Origin: Sedimenticola_A endophacoides
Lineage (GTDB): Bacteria; Pseudomonadota; Gammaproteobacteria; Chromatiales; Chromatiaceae
Length of the DNA stretch: 22,065 nucleotides
Reading direction: 5' to 3'
Assembly (NCBI GenBank): GCA_003062345.1
Contig: PQCO01000206.1
Coordinates: 1-22,065 of the forward strand
This document shows positions 7,910 through 15,544 of this stretch, piece by piece. The notes beneath the pieces are model-generated. The model had not been told where the DNA came from. It worked only from the letters and a program-made list of their open reading frames with translations, and ran no database searches. The number at the start of each line of letters is the position of its first letter. The first letter of the stretch is position 1. A program made the position numbers and the translations under genes.

Positions 7910-9751
7910 ATGGACAGGAAACAGCGAACCAGTCTCAAGATACCGGCAAGACGAGAGGAATCCAAGCCCTCATTCCTGTACCACACCAAAGAGGTGGTCA
8001 AGTGGGTCGGGGAACTGCCTGTGGCCAATCTGGGAGAGACCTCGCGCCGGGTGTTCAAGGCCCTGATCGATCTGAATCGCGAGCCAATCCCCTCTTCGAC
8101 CCGGATCCGCAATGCGGAGCTGTTCAGACAACCGATCGATTTCATCGCGCACAACCTGCGCAAATACTACTTCGACGTCCCCCTGCCGCTCTCCCCCCGT
8201 AACCGCAAGATCGCCACCCTCACCCGAGAGCTCTACAGCGAGCTGGCAACCCCTTACAAGATCTACCTTGAAGAGGCTGACGAGCAACGCAACCCGAGGC
8301 AGGACAAGGGGCTGATCATCTCGCTGCACCGGGCGCTCTCCTATCTGGGCCGTGCGCTCTATCACTGTGCGCTGGTCTATGACCCCTATCCCAGGCATGT
8401 CTGGTCCGAGATCCACTCCATCTACGGCCTTGCGGAAAAGCTTCGACTCCTTGATGTACAGGTCAGAGATGCTGGAGAGGGTGGTGGGTCGAGCAGTGTG
8501 CATGAAGTGTACAAGCAGCTGTTGTTGTTTGGCGCCAGCTCCCCCTACCGCCTGCGCCAACGGGAGATTGAACGCGTCTTCAAAGAGAGCGCCGAGTGGC
8601 AGAACCTGACACACCTCGCCCCCCCTCCCGCCGAAGAGCCGGATAACAGTTTATTCATGGTTCATCTTGCCTCCGACACGCCCCCCAGCCATATCAGCCT
8701 GGAGATCAGTGTGCCTGACGAGCAGTGCAGGATTTTCTCCACACGGGAGTTGATCAGTCATCTCGAAAGCGAAGTCCAAGGTCCAGGGATCGAATCTAAA
8801 GGGCAGGAGAAGCGCGTAATCCTGCGCAGCGATGCCCAGGGCCTTCTCGAACGCCTGATCCAGGGCTACGGCATCGCACCCAAACGCAGAAGCAGGCGCC
8901 GTCGGTACAGCTCGGAGATCGCGGTGACGGTCGGGCTTGCCGCAATCCACGAGATGATCCACCACCACTTTGAACCCGCACCGCAAGAGGAGGAGATGTC
9001 CCACTTCGAGGATGACTCCACGGTCTGGCTGGAGGAGTATCAGCGCATTGGAAACCCAGGCTTCAGAGATGCGGTGAACCACCTCAAGGACATCAAATTC
9101 TCACTCAACCCTAACCAGGGCTACATCACCGATGAAGCGATCATCGAAACCCGAAACGGCTTCGGGGAGATGGGACATGCGCCAAGTTGGGCAAGCAACG
9201 GTGCGAAAACGGAGCCCGCCGAACCCCACACCCTGCGCACCGTCAACGAGAGCGCTGGTGGGTACTGCATCGGCTGGGAGGGGAGTAAACCCCCCCAGAT
9301 CAAGGTGGGTGAACTGATCGCCGTACAAAACCCCGGCGCGGGAAGAACCTTCTCCATCGGGGTGGGCCGCTGGATTCGCAACACACCGGCGGAAGGGCTG
9401 CAAATCGGCCTGGAGCTGATCGCGCCATCCTGCCAGGCCGTGCATCTGCGCTACGCGGAGCCATTGCGGGAATTAGAACGTCAGCACGCGGCCCTGCTGC
9501 TACCGATCGGCCTCTCCCAGAAACTGGTGGCGGGGCTGCTGGTGGTTCCGGCGCTGCCTTTCAAGCTTCATGACCACCTTTGGCTGGAACAGGCGCATGG
9601 ACGACAAAAAATAGAACTGACCAAAGTACGCGAATCAACCGGGGCCTTTTCCCTGTTTGAATTCAAAAAATCACACGATTTGCATAACACCGGAGCATCA
9701 GAAGAGCAGACGGATGAGGCAAATTTCGATACCATTTGGGATATGCTCTAG
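7910..9751 (+). CDS. PilZ-motif c-di-GMP effector, FimW-like
   Basis: A cytosolic protein of 613 residues with no signal peptide or membrane segment. Residues about 20-240 are mostly helical and unrecognised. A PilZ-type c-di-GMP-binding signature is split. An arginine-rich stretch PKRRSRRRRY (324-333) supplies RxxxR and is followed by a beta strand. The NxSxxG half, N446-E-S-A-G-G451, comes 115 residues later, followed by IKVGELIAVQ and IGVGRWIR strands. The classical spacing is far shorter, so a large insertion, rich in Glu and His, interrupts the barrel. The next gene is a FimX homologue. In Pseudomonas aeruginosa fimX has a c-di-GMP effector neighbour, recalled as FimW, that acts in type IV pilus control; I assign the same role by context and motif. 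The ATG at 7910 is preferred to the one at 7826, which adds 28 Arg/Gln-rich residues; neither has a good ribosome-binding site. Confidence 0.7.
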   Translation: MDRKQRTSLKIPARREESKPSFLYHTKEVVKWVGELPVANLGETSRRVFKALIDLNREPIPSSTRIRNAELFRQPIDFIAHNLRKYYFDVPLPLSPRNRKIATLTRELYSELATPYKIYLEEADEQRNPRQDKGLIISLHRALSYLGRALYHCALVYDPYPRHVWSEIHSIYGLAEKLRLLDVQVRDAGEGGGSSSVHEVYKQLLLFGASSPYRLRQREIERVFKESAEWQNLTHLAPPPAEEPDNSLFMVHLASDTPPSHISLEISVPDEQCRIFSTRELISHLESEVQGPGIESKGQEKRVILRSDAQGLLERLIQGYGIAPKRRSRRRRYSSEIAVTVGLAAIHEMIHHHFEPAPQEEEMSHFEDDSTVWLEEYQRIGNPGFRDAVNHLKDIKFSLNPNQGYITDEAIIETRNGFGEMGHAPSWASNGAKTEPAEPHTLRTVNESAGGYCIGWEGSKPPQIKVGELIAVQNPGAGRTFSIGVGRWIRNTPAEGLQIGLELIAPSCQAVHLRYAEPLRELERQHAALLLPIGLSQKLVAGLLVVPALPFKLHDHLWLEQAHGRQKIELTKVRESTGAFSLFEFKKSHDLHNTGASEEQTDEANFDTIWDML

Positions 9752-9846
9752 CCGATAAGTCAAAATCGTAACATCCTGACCGGCCGGACATGCCGCATGG
9801 GCGCCCTTCCCACACAGAGATAAGCCAGGAAGTTTTAGTAAGGTAG

Positions 9847-11949
9847 ATGAACGGTAAACACCAAACAGAAGCCGCCCTTGAGCTGCTGATCATAGACCGC
9901 TCGCTGAACGCGGCGGAAGCCAAGATTAGCGCCCTGAAAAACGCGCACCTGGCAGTGCACGCCACCAGCGTGGCTAGCGAGACGGCACTGTTCGTGGCTC
10001 TGGATGAGAAGCGCCACGACATCATCATCTGCTACGCCAACCACGACAGTTTGGATTTAACAGAAACCCTCGCCATCTGCCGCAAGGCCAGACCCGACGC
10101 CCCGATCATCGTGATCTACAGCGAGCAAAGCCCGGAGTCCCTGATCGAGGCGATGCGCCAGGGTGCCCGCGACACCGTACACTCCGACGACACCGAACGA
10201 CTGGAACTGGTGGTCAAGCGCGAATTCTCAGATCTGCAGGCACGCCGCGAGCTGGAGCGGATGAAATGCAAGCTGAGCGAGTCGGAGACCCGCTGCACCA
10301 CCCTGATTGAGAGTTCCCAGGATGCCATCGCCTACATCCACGCCGGCATGCACGTCCACGCCAATCCCACCTACCTGGAGATGTTCGGCTACATGGACCT
10401 CGAGGAAATCGAGGGGATGCCGATCCTCGACATGATCTCCAAGGAGGAGCACCGCCGCTTTAAGGCCTTCCTTCGTGCACTCGGGGATGAACCGAAGGAG
10501 ATGGAGGTGCAGTGCCAGACCACCGGCGGGAATACCTTTGCCGCAACGTTGGAATTCTCTCCAGCCACGGTGGACAGCGAGCCCTGTACACAGATCATCA
10601 TCCGGGATCAGACCAACCAGAAGGATCTGGAAGAGAAGCTGGCCCAGCTCAGCAGCCAGGACGCACAGACCGGCCTGGCCAACCGGCAGCACCTGATGCA
10701 GGAGATCGATACCCAGGTGAAGGCGGCACGCAAGGGCCAGCACAAAGGATCGCTGTTCTTTATCGTGATCGACGATTTTCAGGAATTGCGCCGGGAACTC
10801 GGTGTGGCGGCTGGCGACAAACTGCTGGAGCACGTCGCTAGCAGTCTTGAGGAGCTGACCCAGAGTCGGGAACTGCTGGCCCGCTTCGGCGACCACACCT
10901 TCACCATTCTCAGCGAAAAATCGACCCACGTCGACGTCGAACCGATGGCGGAACTGATCCGCACCACCATTGAGGAGCTTGGCTTCATCAACAACGACCA
11001 GCTGATCAGCACCACCGCCAGCATCGGCATCGCCTACCTCGACAAGACAGTCAACAATAGCCAGGAGTTCATCAATCAGGCCTACCGAGCCTGCGAGGAG
11101 GCGAAGAGCGCCGGTGGTAACCAGTACATGGTGTTCGATCCCGAAGATCTATCCGAAAAATACACCGAAACCGCGGCCAGTGATGCCGAGGGCGACGAGG
11201 CGATCGTCAAGATGATCGGCGAATCACTGGCAAAGGATAATTTCCGCCTGCTGTTCCAGCCTGTGGTCAGCCTACAGGGGGACACCAGGGAAAATTACGC
11301 CGTGCTGCTGCGCATGCTCGATGGCCAGGGCAACGAGATCAGGCCCCTGCAGTTTCTCAAACACGCCGTTGCCTCGGGACAGATGGTGGATATCGACCGC
11401 TGGGTGATCAAACACGCCATCGAGACCCTGGCCGCCGAACGTGGCCAGGGGCGCAAGGTGAATTTCTTCATCACCCTCTCCAGCACCGCCCTGGAAGACG
11501 ACGGCCTGCTGCTGTGGATCTGCGACTGCCTGCGGGACAACAAGGCGAAAGGGGCCTGGCTCGCCTTCCAGATCAAGGACATCGATCTGCGCGCCCACAC
11601 CCGCTCGGCCAAGCGCCTGATCGACGGACTGAAGAAGATCCGCTGCCAGATCGCCATCGATCAATTCGGCACCAACCCCAAGGCGGAGATCCTGCTCAAG
11701 CACCTGAAGGCGGATTACGTAAAGCTGGATCAGTCGCTGATGGCCGACCTCGCGGTGCGCCAGGAGAAGCAGGACAACCTCAACCAGCTCACCTCCCTGG
11801 CCCTCTCCTACGAGGTGAAGACCATCGCCACCGGGGTGGAGGATGCCAACAGCCTGGCGATTCTCTGGACCGTTGGGGTCAACTACACCCAGGGCTATTT
11901 CCTGCAAGAACCCTCACCCAACATCACGTACGATTTCAACAGCGTATAA
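9847..11949 (+). CDS. fimX: FimX-like degenerate GGDEF/EAL c-di-GMP receptor
   Basis: The 700-residue protein has FimX architecture. A pseudo-receiver (about 10-130) has no acceptor aspartate at the usual strand end (DIIICYANHD). A PAS domain spans about 150-260. The degenerate GGDEF domain (about 268-432) reads FGDHTF at 347-352. The degenerate EAL domain (about 452-700) has A485-V-L for EAL, followed by LLRM, and ends in the FimX-like GYFLQEPSPNITYDF. The catalytic residues for both cyclase and phosphodiesterase are therefore missing, and the protein should bind rather than turn over c-di-GMP. P. aeruginosa FimX is a polar receptor required for type IV pilus twitching. The start at 9847 has AAGGTAG directly before it. 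It follows the PilZ-motif gene by 95 bp, probably on the same transcript. Confidence 0.88.
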   Translation: MNGKHQTEAALELLIIDRSLNAAEAKISALKNAHLAVHATSVASETALFVALDEKRHDIIICYANHDSLDLTETLAICRKARPDAPIIVIYSEQSPESLIEAMRQGARDTVHSDDTERLELVVKREFSDLQARRELERMKCKLSESETRCTTLIESSQDAIAYIHAGMHVHANPTYLEMFGYMDLEEIEGMPILDMISKEEHRRFKAFLRALGDEPKEMEVQCQTTGGNTFAATLEFSPATVDSEPCTQIIIRDQTNQKDLEEKLAQLSSQDAQTGLANRQHLMQEIDTQVKAARKGQHKGSLFFIVIDDFQELRRELGVAAGDKLLEHVASSLEELTQSRELLARFGDHTFTILSEKSTHVDVEPMAELIRTTIEELGFINNDQLISTTASIGIAYLDKTVNNSQEFINQAYRACEEAKSAGGNQYMVFDPEDLSEKYTETAASDAEGDEAIVKMIGESLAKDNFRLLFQPVVSLQGDTRENYAVLLRMLDGQGNEIRPLQFLKHAVASGQMVDIDRWVIKHAIETLAAERGQGRKVNFFITLSSTALEDDGLLLWICDCLRDNKAKGAWLAFQIKDIDLRAHTRSAKRLIDGLKKIRCQIAIDQFGTNPKAEILLKHLKADYVKLDQSLMADLAVRQEKQDNLNQLTSLALSYEVKTIATGVEDANSLAILWTVGVNYTQGYFLQEPSPNITYDFNSV

Positions 11950-12008
11950 GGGTCAGTCCAGGCACTTCAGCCCCCGGCACGCTGCGGCGGCTCACCACTC
12001 TTGCCCCG

Positions 12009-12485
12009 TCACCAGGGCATGAATCCGTTCATGAAGGACATCGGACGCCCGATATTCTGATTGAGTACCGCCATATCGTTGCGCATCATCCCCGTTGACT
12101 GGGTCATGTGCTGCATCGAGCGGTTCATCTCGCTCATGTTGGTCAGCATCGGCTGCAGGGTCTTAACGTTCTGGTTGATGCCGTCCATCTGCTCGGTCAT
12201 CGTCTTTACGTTGCCGCTGAGCTGATTCATGTTATCCGATACCGACTGCATGTTTCCGGCCAGGACCGTCATGTTGGCATCGACGCTGATCGCCAGGTAG
12301 TGAACATCCCTGGCCAGGCTGTAGACCAGGTAGAAGCCGTAGGCCGCCAGAATGATGAAGGCGAAGAGAGAGGGGTAGACAATCAACTCCCAGCGCCGCG
12401 CACTGCTTTCGAACGCCGCAGAGAGGCGATCGACTGAACTCAACTCGGTTTCCGGCCTGGGCCGCCCCTGGGTAATCTGACTCAT
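12009..12485 (-). CDS. Membrane-anchored coiled-coil protein with methionine heptads
   Basis: Function not recognised. The 158-residue product has a short hydrophilic N terminus, one membrane span (about 35-57), and then about ten clear heptads (69-138) with Met or Val at the fourth position and a large hydrophobic residue at the seventh, for example DANMTVL-AGNMQSV. Sixteen methionines fall between residues 72 and 156. It ends SFMNGFMPW. Orientation is probably N-in with the coil in the periplasm (R30 and R31 before the span), though D60 and H62 follow it. The ATG at 12485 is preferred to an in-frame GTG at 12497. A promoter candidate lies 33 bp upstream of this ATG, and a terminator separates the gene from the preceding operon, so it is likely a single-gene unit, convergent with fimX. 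Confidence 0.75.
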   Translation of the reverse strand: MSQITQGRPRPETELSSVDRLSAAFESSARRWELIVYPSLFAFIILAAYGFYLVYSLARDVHYLAISVDANMTVLAGNMQSVSDNMNQLSGNVKTMTEQMDGINQNVKTLQPMLTNMSEMNRSMQHMTQSTGMMRNDMAVLNQNIGRPMSFMNGFMPW

Positions 12486-12517
12486 CTGCCACACCAATCA
12501 CATTAGAAATTGCTAAT

Positions 12518-12546
12518 ATCCTAGCACAAAACCGGGTTGCCGTCAC
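12518..12546 (-). promoter_or_regulatory. Candidate promoter for the coiled-coil gene
   Basis: On the minus strand, GTGACG (12541-12546) and TAGGAT (12518-12523) are 17 bases apart; each matches four of six consensus bases. A short dyad, ATTAG-6-CTAAT (12502-12517), lies at the expected transcript start. Confidence 0.35.
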
Positions 12547-12592
12547 AGCCGCCCGCCCCCGCCTGGAACGCACTCCAGGCGAACTACTCGAC

Positions 12593-12614
12593 AAAAGAAT
12601 AAGGGTTATTATTC
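12593..12614 (-). terminator. Probable rho-independent terminator
   Basis: On the minus strand, GAATAA, a six-base loop and TTATTC form a hairpin followed at once by TTTT. It lies five bases after the stop of the 40-codon ORF that ends the ParA-TPR-DUF302 group. The stem is AT-rich and therefore weak. Confidence 0.4.
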
Positions 12615-12619
12615 ACCGG

Positions 12620-12742
12620 TTACATCTTGCCAGCCGGCTTCATCCAATCACGCCCCGGTCTATCCGGCAGGCATCGCTGGCCCGCACCACCCAGGGCAAG
12701 GGCCGCCACACCGGCAGCCCAGCCCCGGGCAGCGGAGTTCAT
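12620..12742 (-). CDS. Small hypothetical protein (40 aa), coupled to the DUF302 gene
   Basis: The ATG overlaps the DUF302 stop as TGATG. The product begins MNSAARGWAAGVAALALGG, which has a short hydrophobic stretch like a signal peptide or small membrane helix, followed by a basic, Pro-containing tail (QRCLPDRPGRDWMKPAGKM). It contains one cysteine, at residue 24. The stop is TAA, followed closely by a terminator-like hairpin, which is the arrangement expected for the last gene of an operon. No family is recognised. The coupling and the terminator support a real gene; codon content is too short to judge. Confidence 0.45.
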   Translation of the reverse strand: MNSAARGWAAGVAALALGGAGQRCLPDRPGRDWMKPAGKM

Positions 12743-13320
12743 CAGAACTCCCCGCTGGCTCCACGCTTCATGATATCGAGGATGATCTCTTTCACCTCGA
12801 TCGACTCCTCCTTCAACTCCGGCGGCAGCGGCTCGCCGCCATAGATCATCAGGTCCATGTTCAGGGCATAGAGCCAGAGCCGCCCCTGTTTGTCCTCGAC
12901 CATGGTGATGCGACAGGGAAGATACGCGGAGAAGGCGTCACTGTAATCGAGCATCCGCGCAGCGGTCAGTGAGTTGCAGAACATATAGATCTTGACGAAA
13001 CGATACGCCCCGCCGCTCTTGGCCTCCACATCCTTGGAGAGGGGCAGTTCACCAACATTGGCGATATTGTGTTCATTGGCCACGAACTTCATGGTCTGCT
13101 CCACATCCTCCACGGAGAGCCCCTCGGCGACCTGCATCTTCCAGACGGTCGCCTCCGCGGCGCTGCGGCTCTCCAGGACATGCTCCAGCATCTCCCGGTA
13201 GACCGGGACCGCCTGGGGATCAAAACCGGACATCGCCTCATTGAACTTGAGATAGAGCCCACCCGCGCCCAGCAGCGCCAGCAGACCGATCACCGCAAAC
13301 AGATTCCTCAGCGTTTTCAT
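12742..13320 (-). CDS. DUF302 domain protein, membrane-anchored
   Basis: The 192-residue protein has one N-terminal hydrophobic segment (about 6-24), either a signal anchor or an uncleaved signal peptide. The rest is a soluble periplasmic domain. The stretch YMFCNSLTAARMLDYSDAFS, then YLPCRITMVEDKQGRLWL, matches the DUF302 pattern (FCNPxxAxxML ... LPCRIxVYED), including both conserved cysteines. The biochemical function of DUF302 is not settled. The start overlaps the TPR-gene stop by four bases (ATGA), and its own stop overlaps the next small ORF, so this is a tightly coupled group. Confidence 0.85.
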   Translation of the reverse strand: MKTLRNLFAVIGLLALLGAGGLYLKFNEAMSGFDPQAVPVYREMLEHVLESRSAAEATVWKMQVAEGLSVEDVEQTMKFVANEHNIANVGELPLSKDVEAKSGGAYRFVKIYMFCNSLTAARMLDYSDAFSAYLPCRITMVEDKQGRLWLYALNMDLMIYGGEPLPPELKEESIEVKEIILDIMKRGASGEF

Positions 13321-14075
13321 TCGGCACTCCCACCTCGATCGGTTAATGGATTGGTTATTGTGTTATCGGGCGTATGCTCGCCCGTTTCTTCGCCGCCGAC
13401 CTGCCGCGGAGTCCGCAGCAGCCCCGGCAACAGAGGTTCCAGGGTGGTCTGGAGCGCCCTGGCCGCCGACCTGTCGCCCGAGTCGGCCAACAGCAACAGC
13501 GCCTGTTGATACTCGGCGGCGGCCCGCTCCACAAGTCCCTGCTTGAAATAGATATTACCCAGTTCGCCATGGGGCCCGGGGCGCTCCGGATAGCGCTGAA
13601 TCACAGCCTCATAACGGGCCACGGCCTGGGTCTCGTCACCACTCCAGTAGGCCTGCCGCGCCTTCTGTATGGCCGCATCAAACGCATCGGGCAGAGTTGC
13701 GGGGGCTGTCGGCTGGCGTGGGCGAAACACATAGGCGGAGGACTCCGGTGCAACCGCCCCGGCAACAGGCGCGGAAACCCATGGTTTCGCCTCCACCGGC
13801 GGTGTTTCCCGGGTGTCCTGCGGCCACCGGGGGGGAGTCACCTCCCGGACGGACTCCACCCCTCCCGTCTCCAGGGCATTGAGGGCACCTGCCTTCCCGC
13901 TGGCAGGCGGCCCCTCGGGTTGGGCGTGGGGCACTGCGGCGACAATCTCCGGCTGTGTATCCGGATCGGAAGCGGGCACGGCGGGAAACAGCACCTGGCG
14001 GTAGAGCACCCCCACCACGAGAAACAGCGCGATGGCCAACAGCACCGGGTGGCGTGCGATCCAACCGAGCGGCAT
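13317..14075 (-). CDS. Membrane-anchored TPR protein
   Basis: The 252-residue product has one N-terminal membrane span (about 9-28) and a Pro/Ala/Glu-rich linker (about 31-128). Two or three TPR-like helices follow (about 131-215), visible as AFDAAIQKARQAYWSGDETQ and GPHGELGNIYFKQGLVERAA. It should display a protein-binding module in the periplasm, although the orientation is inferred. The linker contains AYVFRPRQP, resembling the FRPL motifs of the Pro-rich secreted protein upstream. It starts 14 bp after the ParA stop and overlaps the DUF302 start, which suggests joint action of the three proteins. Confidence 0.8.
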   Translation of the reverse strand: MPLGWIARHPVLLAIALFLVVGVLYRQVLFPAVPASDPDTQPEIVAAVPHAQPEGPPASGKAGALNALETGGVESVREVTPPRWPQDTRETPPVEAKPWVSAPVAGAVAPESSAYVFRPRQPTAPATLPDAFDAAIQKARQAYWSGDETQAVARYEAVIQRYPERPGPHGELGNIYFKQGLVERAAAEYQQALLLLADSGDRSAARALQTTLEPLLPGLLRTPRQVGGEETGEHTPDNTITNPLTDRGGSAE

Positions 14076-14089
14076 CTGCGGGCCGGTCC

Positions 14090-14728
14090 CTAGTTGGCCA
14101 GCGCCATGGCGGGATAGAGGTGAGCAAAGAGCGAATCGAACTCCCGGGTCCCCTTGTTGCCGGCGCTAAGCTCGAACAGCGCCATCCCCTCGCTGAAAGA
14201 GCGGCGGAAGATGGTGCGTTGCGAGAGCCGTGGCGGTATGAACTCGATCCCCGGCAGTTCACGCAACGCCTGCGCCGCCTCGTCGGTCTCGCGGATCGCA
14301 TGGTGGGTATCGCCGCGGTTGATGAACCCGATGATATCCGGCTGCTCCTCGGGGCAGAGGGAGCCGACAAACTGGATAAAGCGCTGGGTCGACCAAATAT
14401 CGGCCTGGGATGGAGGCACCGGAACGATGATCCTGTCGGCCCGGGTGATCGCCTTCTTCATCATCGACAGATCGGCGGTGCCAATATCGATCAACACCTC
14501 CTCGGCCTCGGCGAGGGACGGATCATCCAGGGCCTTTCGGTTCCTGACCCGGACCCGGGGCTTGTAGCCCTCCTCCGCGCGCACCTCTGCGACATCGCGC
14601 AAAGTCGCCTGCGGATCCAGATCAATCACCTCGACGTTGACATTCGCCCTGGCCAGCCAGATGGCGAGATTGAAGGTAACGGTACTCTTTCCCGAACCGC
14701 CCTTGAGACTACCAACCACACTGATCAT
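14090..14728 (-). CDS. ParA/MinD-family ATPase
   Basis: A 212-residue P-loop ATPase of the deviant Walker A type: GSLKGGSGKST at 6-16 with signature K9 and P-loop K14. The first switch is VIDLDPQAT; a second acidic strand is VLIDIGTADLS, and VPVPPSQAD is typical for the family. At this length it is a small orphan ParA, like those that position chromosomes, plasmids, carboxysomes, chemosensory clusters or pili. No ParB, parS or plasmid replication gene is seen, so segregation is unlikely here. It precedes the TPR and DUF302 genes. The ATG at 14728 has AAAGG seven bases upstream. What it positions is not shown by the sequence. Confidence 0.9.
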   Translation of the reverse strand: MISVVGSLKGGSGKSTVTFNLAIWLARANVNVEVIDLDPQATLRDVAEVRAEEGYKPRVRVRNRKALDDPSLAEAEEVLIDIGTADLSMMKKAITRADRIIVPVPPSQADIWSTQRFIQFVGSLCPEEQPDIIGFINRGDTHHAIRETDEAAQALRELPGIEFIPPRLSQRTIFRRSFSEGMALFELSAGNKGTREFDSLFAHLYPAMALAN

Positions 14729-14998
14729 AATGTCGCCTTTCTCATCAATCGTTAGCGTCCGTTCAGGGTAACCCCTGGATCCCCTTCCTGATACCCGGAC
14801 ACGCCGTCCAGGCGCCGGTAACCGACAGGGACCGTTAACAGGTCGAATCCTGGGGAGCTATCATAATACGCGTCAGCGTCCGCACATAGCCTCCAGGCAA
14901 CTCCTCCTGCCATCTCCACACAATCGTCCCCGCATCTCCACCCCCTCCGGAGTACGCCACAGGGCATTGGCGGAAAACGGCACCGCCCCTTCTCTCAC
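14729..14998. other. Gap before the ParA gene
   Basis: No convincing gene. A weak minus-strand -10-like TATTAT near 14865 is the only promoter hint. A GGCGG-CCGCC hairpin just after the Pro-rich stop has no T-run. Whether ParA-TPR-DUF302 is transcribed with the RND genes or separately is undecided. Confidence 0.4.
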
Positions 14999-15514
14999 CT
15001 AGGGCCGGGGCACCGAGGGCCAGGAAAAGGGGTACTGTGGCCCCGGCAGCATACGTTGCGAGTAGGGACGGCGCGGCGACGGCGCCTGCTTGCGCTTCGG
15101 CTGCTCCTTGTCGAGCGGTCTGAAGACCGGTTGCGGCGGTACCGCCTCGGGTTGCGGAGGCCACCCCGTCATCCCCTGCCAGGGTGTGGACTGGATCGGG
15201 GAAGGAGCGGGGAGCACCGCGGACGGCGGCGCGGGCTGTGCCGACTCCAACTCACGAAAGCGGTACCCACCCATGGCGGGTGGCTGATAGGGCAGCTGAC
15301 CGGCCTGCCCCCCCTCCGCCCTCCAGTGGGCGGGAGGCGGCTGGAGCGGCGTGCCCGGAGTGGGATAGGCGGGAGCGGGCAACGGCTGAACGTTACCACC
15401 CTGCCCCTCGTCCAGCGGACGAAAGGCGCCATACCCATAGTGGTCGGCGGCTCCGGCCATCATCACCGGAGACGCCAGCAACACCGCTATCGTCGTGTAC
15501 CAGCCTCTGCTCAT
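14999..15514 (-). CDS. Secreted proline-rich protein with repeated FRPL motif
   Basis: Function not recognised. The 171-residue product begins with a signal peptide (about 1-22, MSRGWYTTIAVLLASPVMMA, then GAAD). The mature part is rich in Pro, Gln and aromatics and probably disordered. A motif recurs: FRPLDEGQ (31-38), YRFRELES (84-91) and FRPLDKEQ (131-138). Such repeats suggest a scaffold or a set of docking sites in the envelope. It starts 30 bp after the RND stop, so it is likely the last gene of that transcript. The ATG at 15514 is used; a GTG 12 bases upstream is in frame but lies before the signal peptide. After it come 270 bp with no gene. Confidence 0.7.
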   Translation of the reverse strand: MSRGWYTTIAVLLASPVMMAGAADHYGYGAFRPLDEGQGGNVQPLPAPAYPTPGTPLQPPPAHWRAEGGQAGQLPYQPPAMGGYRFRELESAQPAPPSAVLPAPSPIQSTPWQGMTGWPPQPEAVPPQPVFRPLDKEQPKRKQAPSPRRPYSQRMLPGPQYPFSWPSVPRP

Positions 15515-15544
15515 ATTGGTCAACACGCCCGCAAGCGCATCTCT

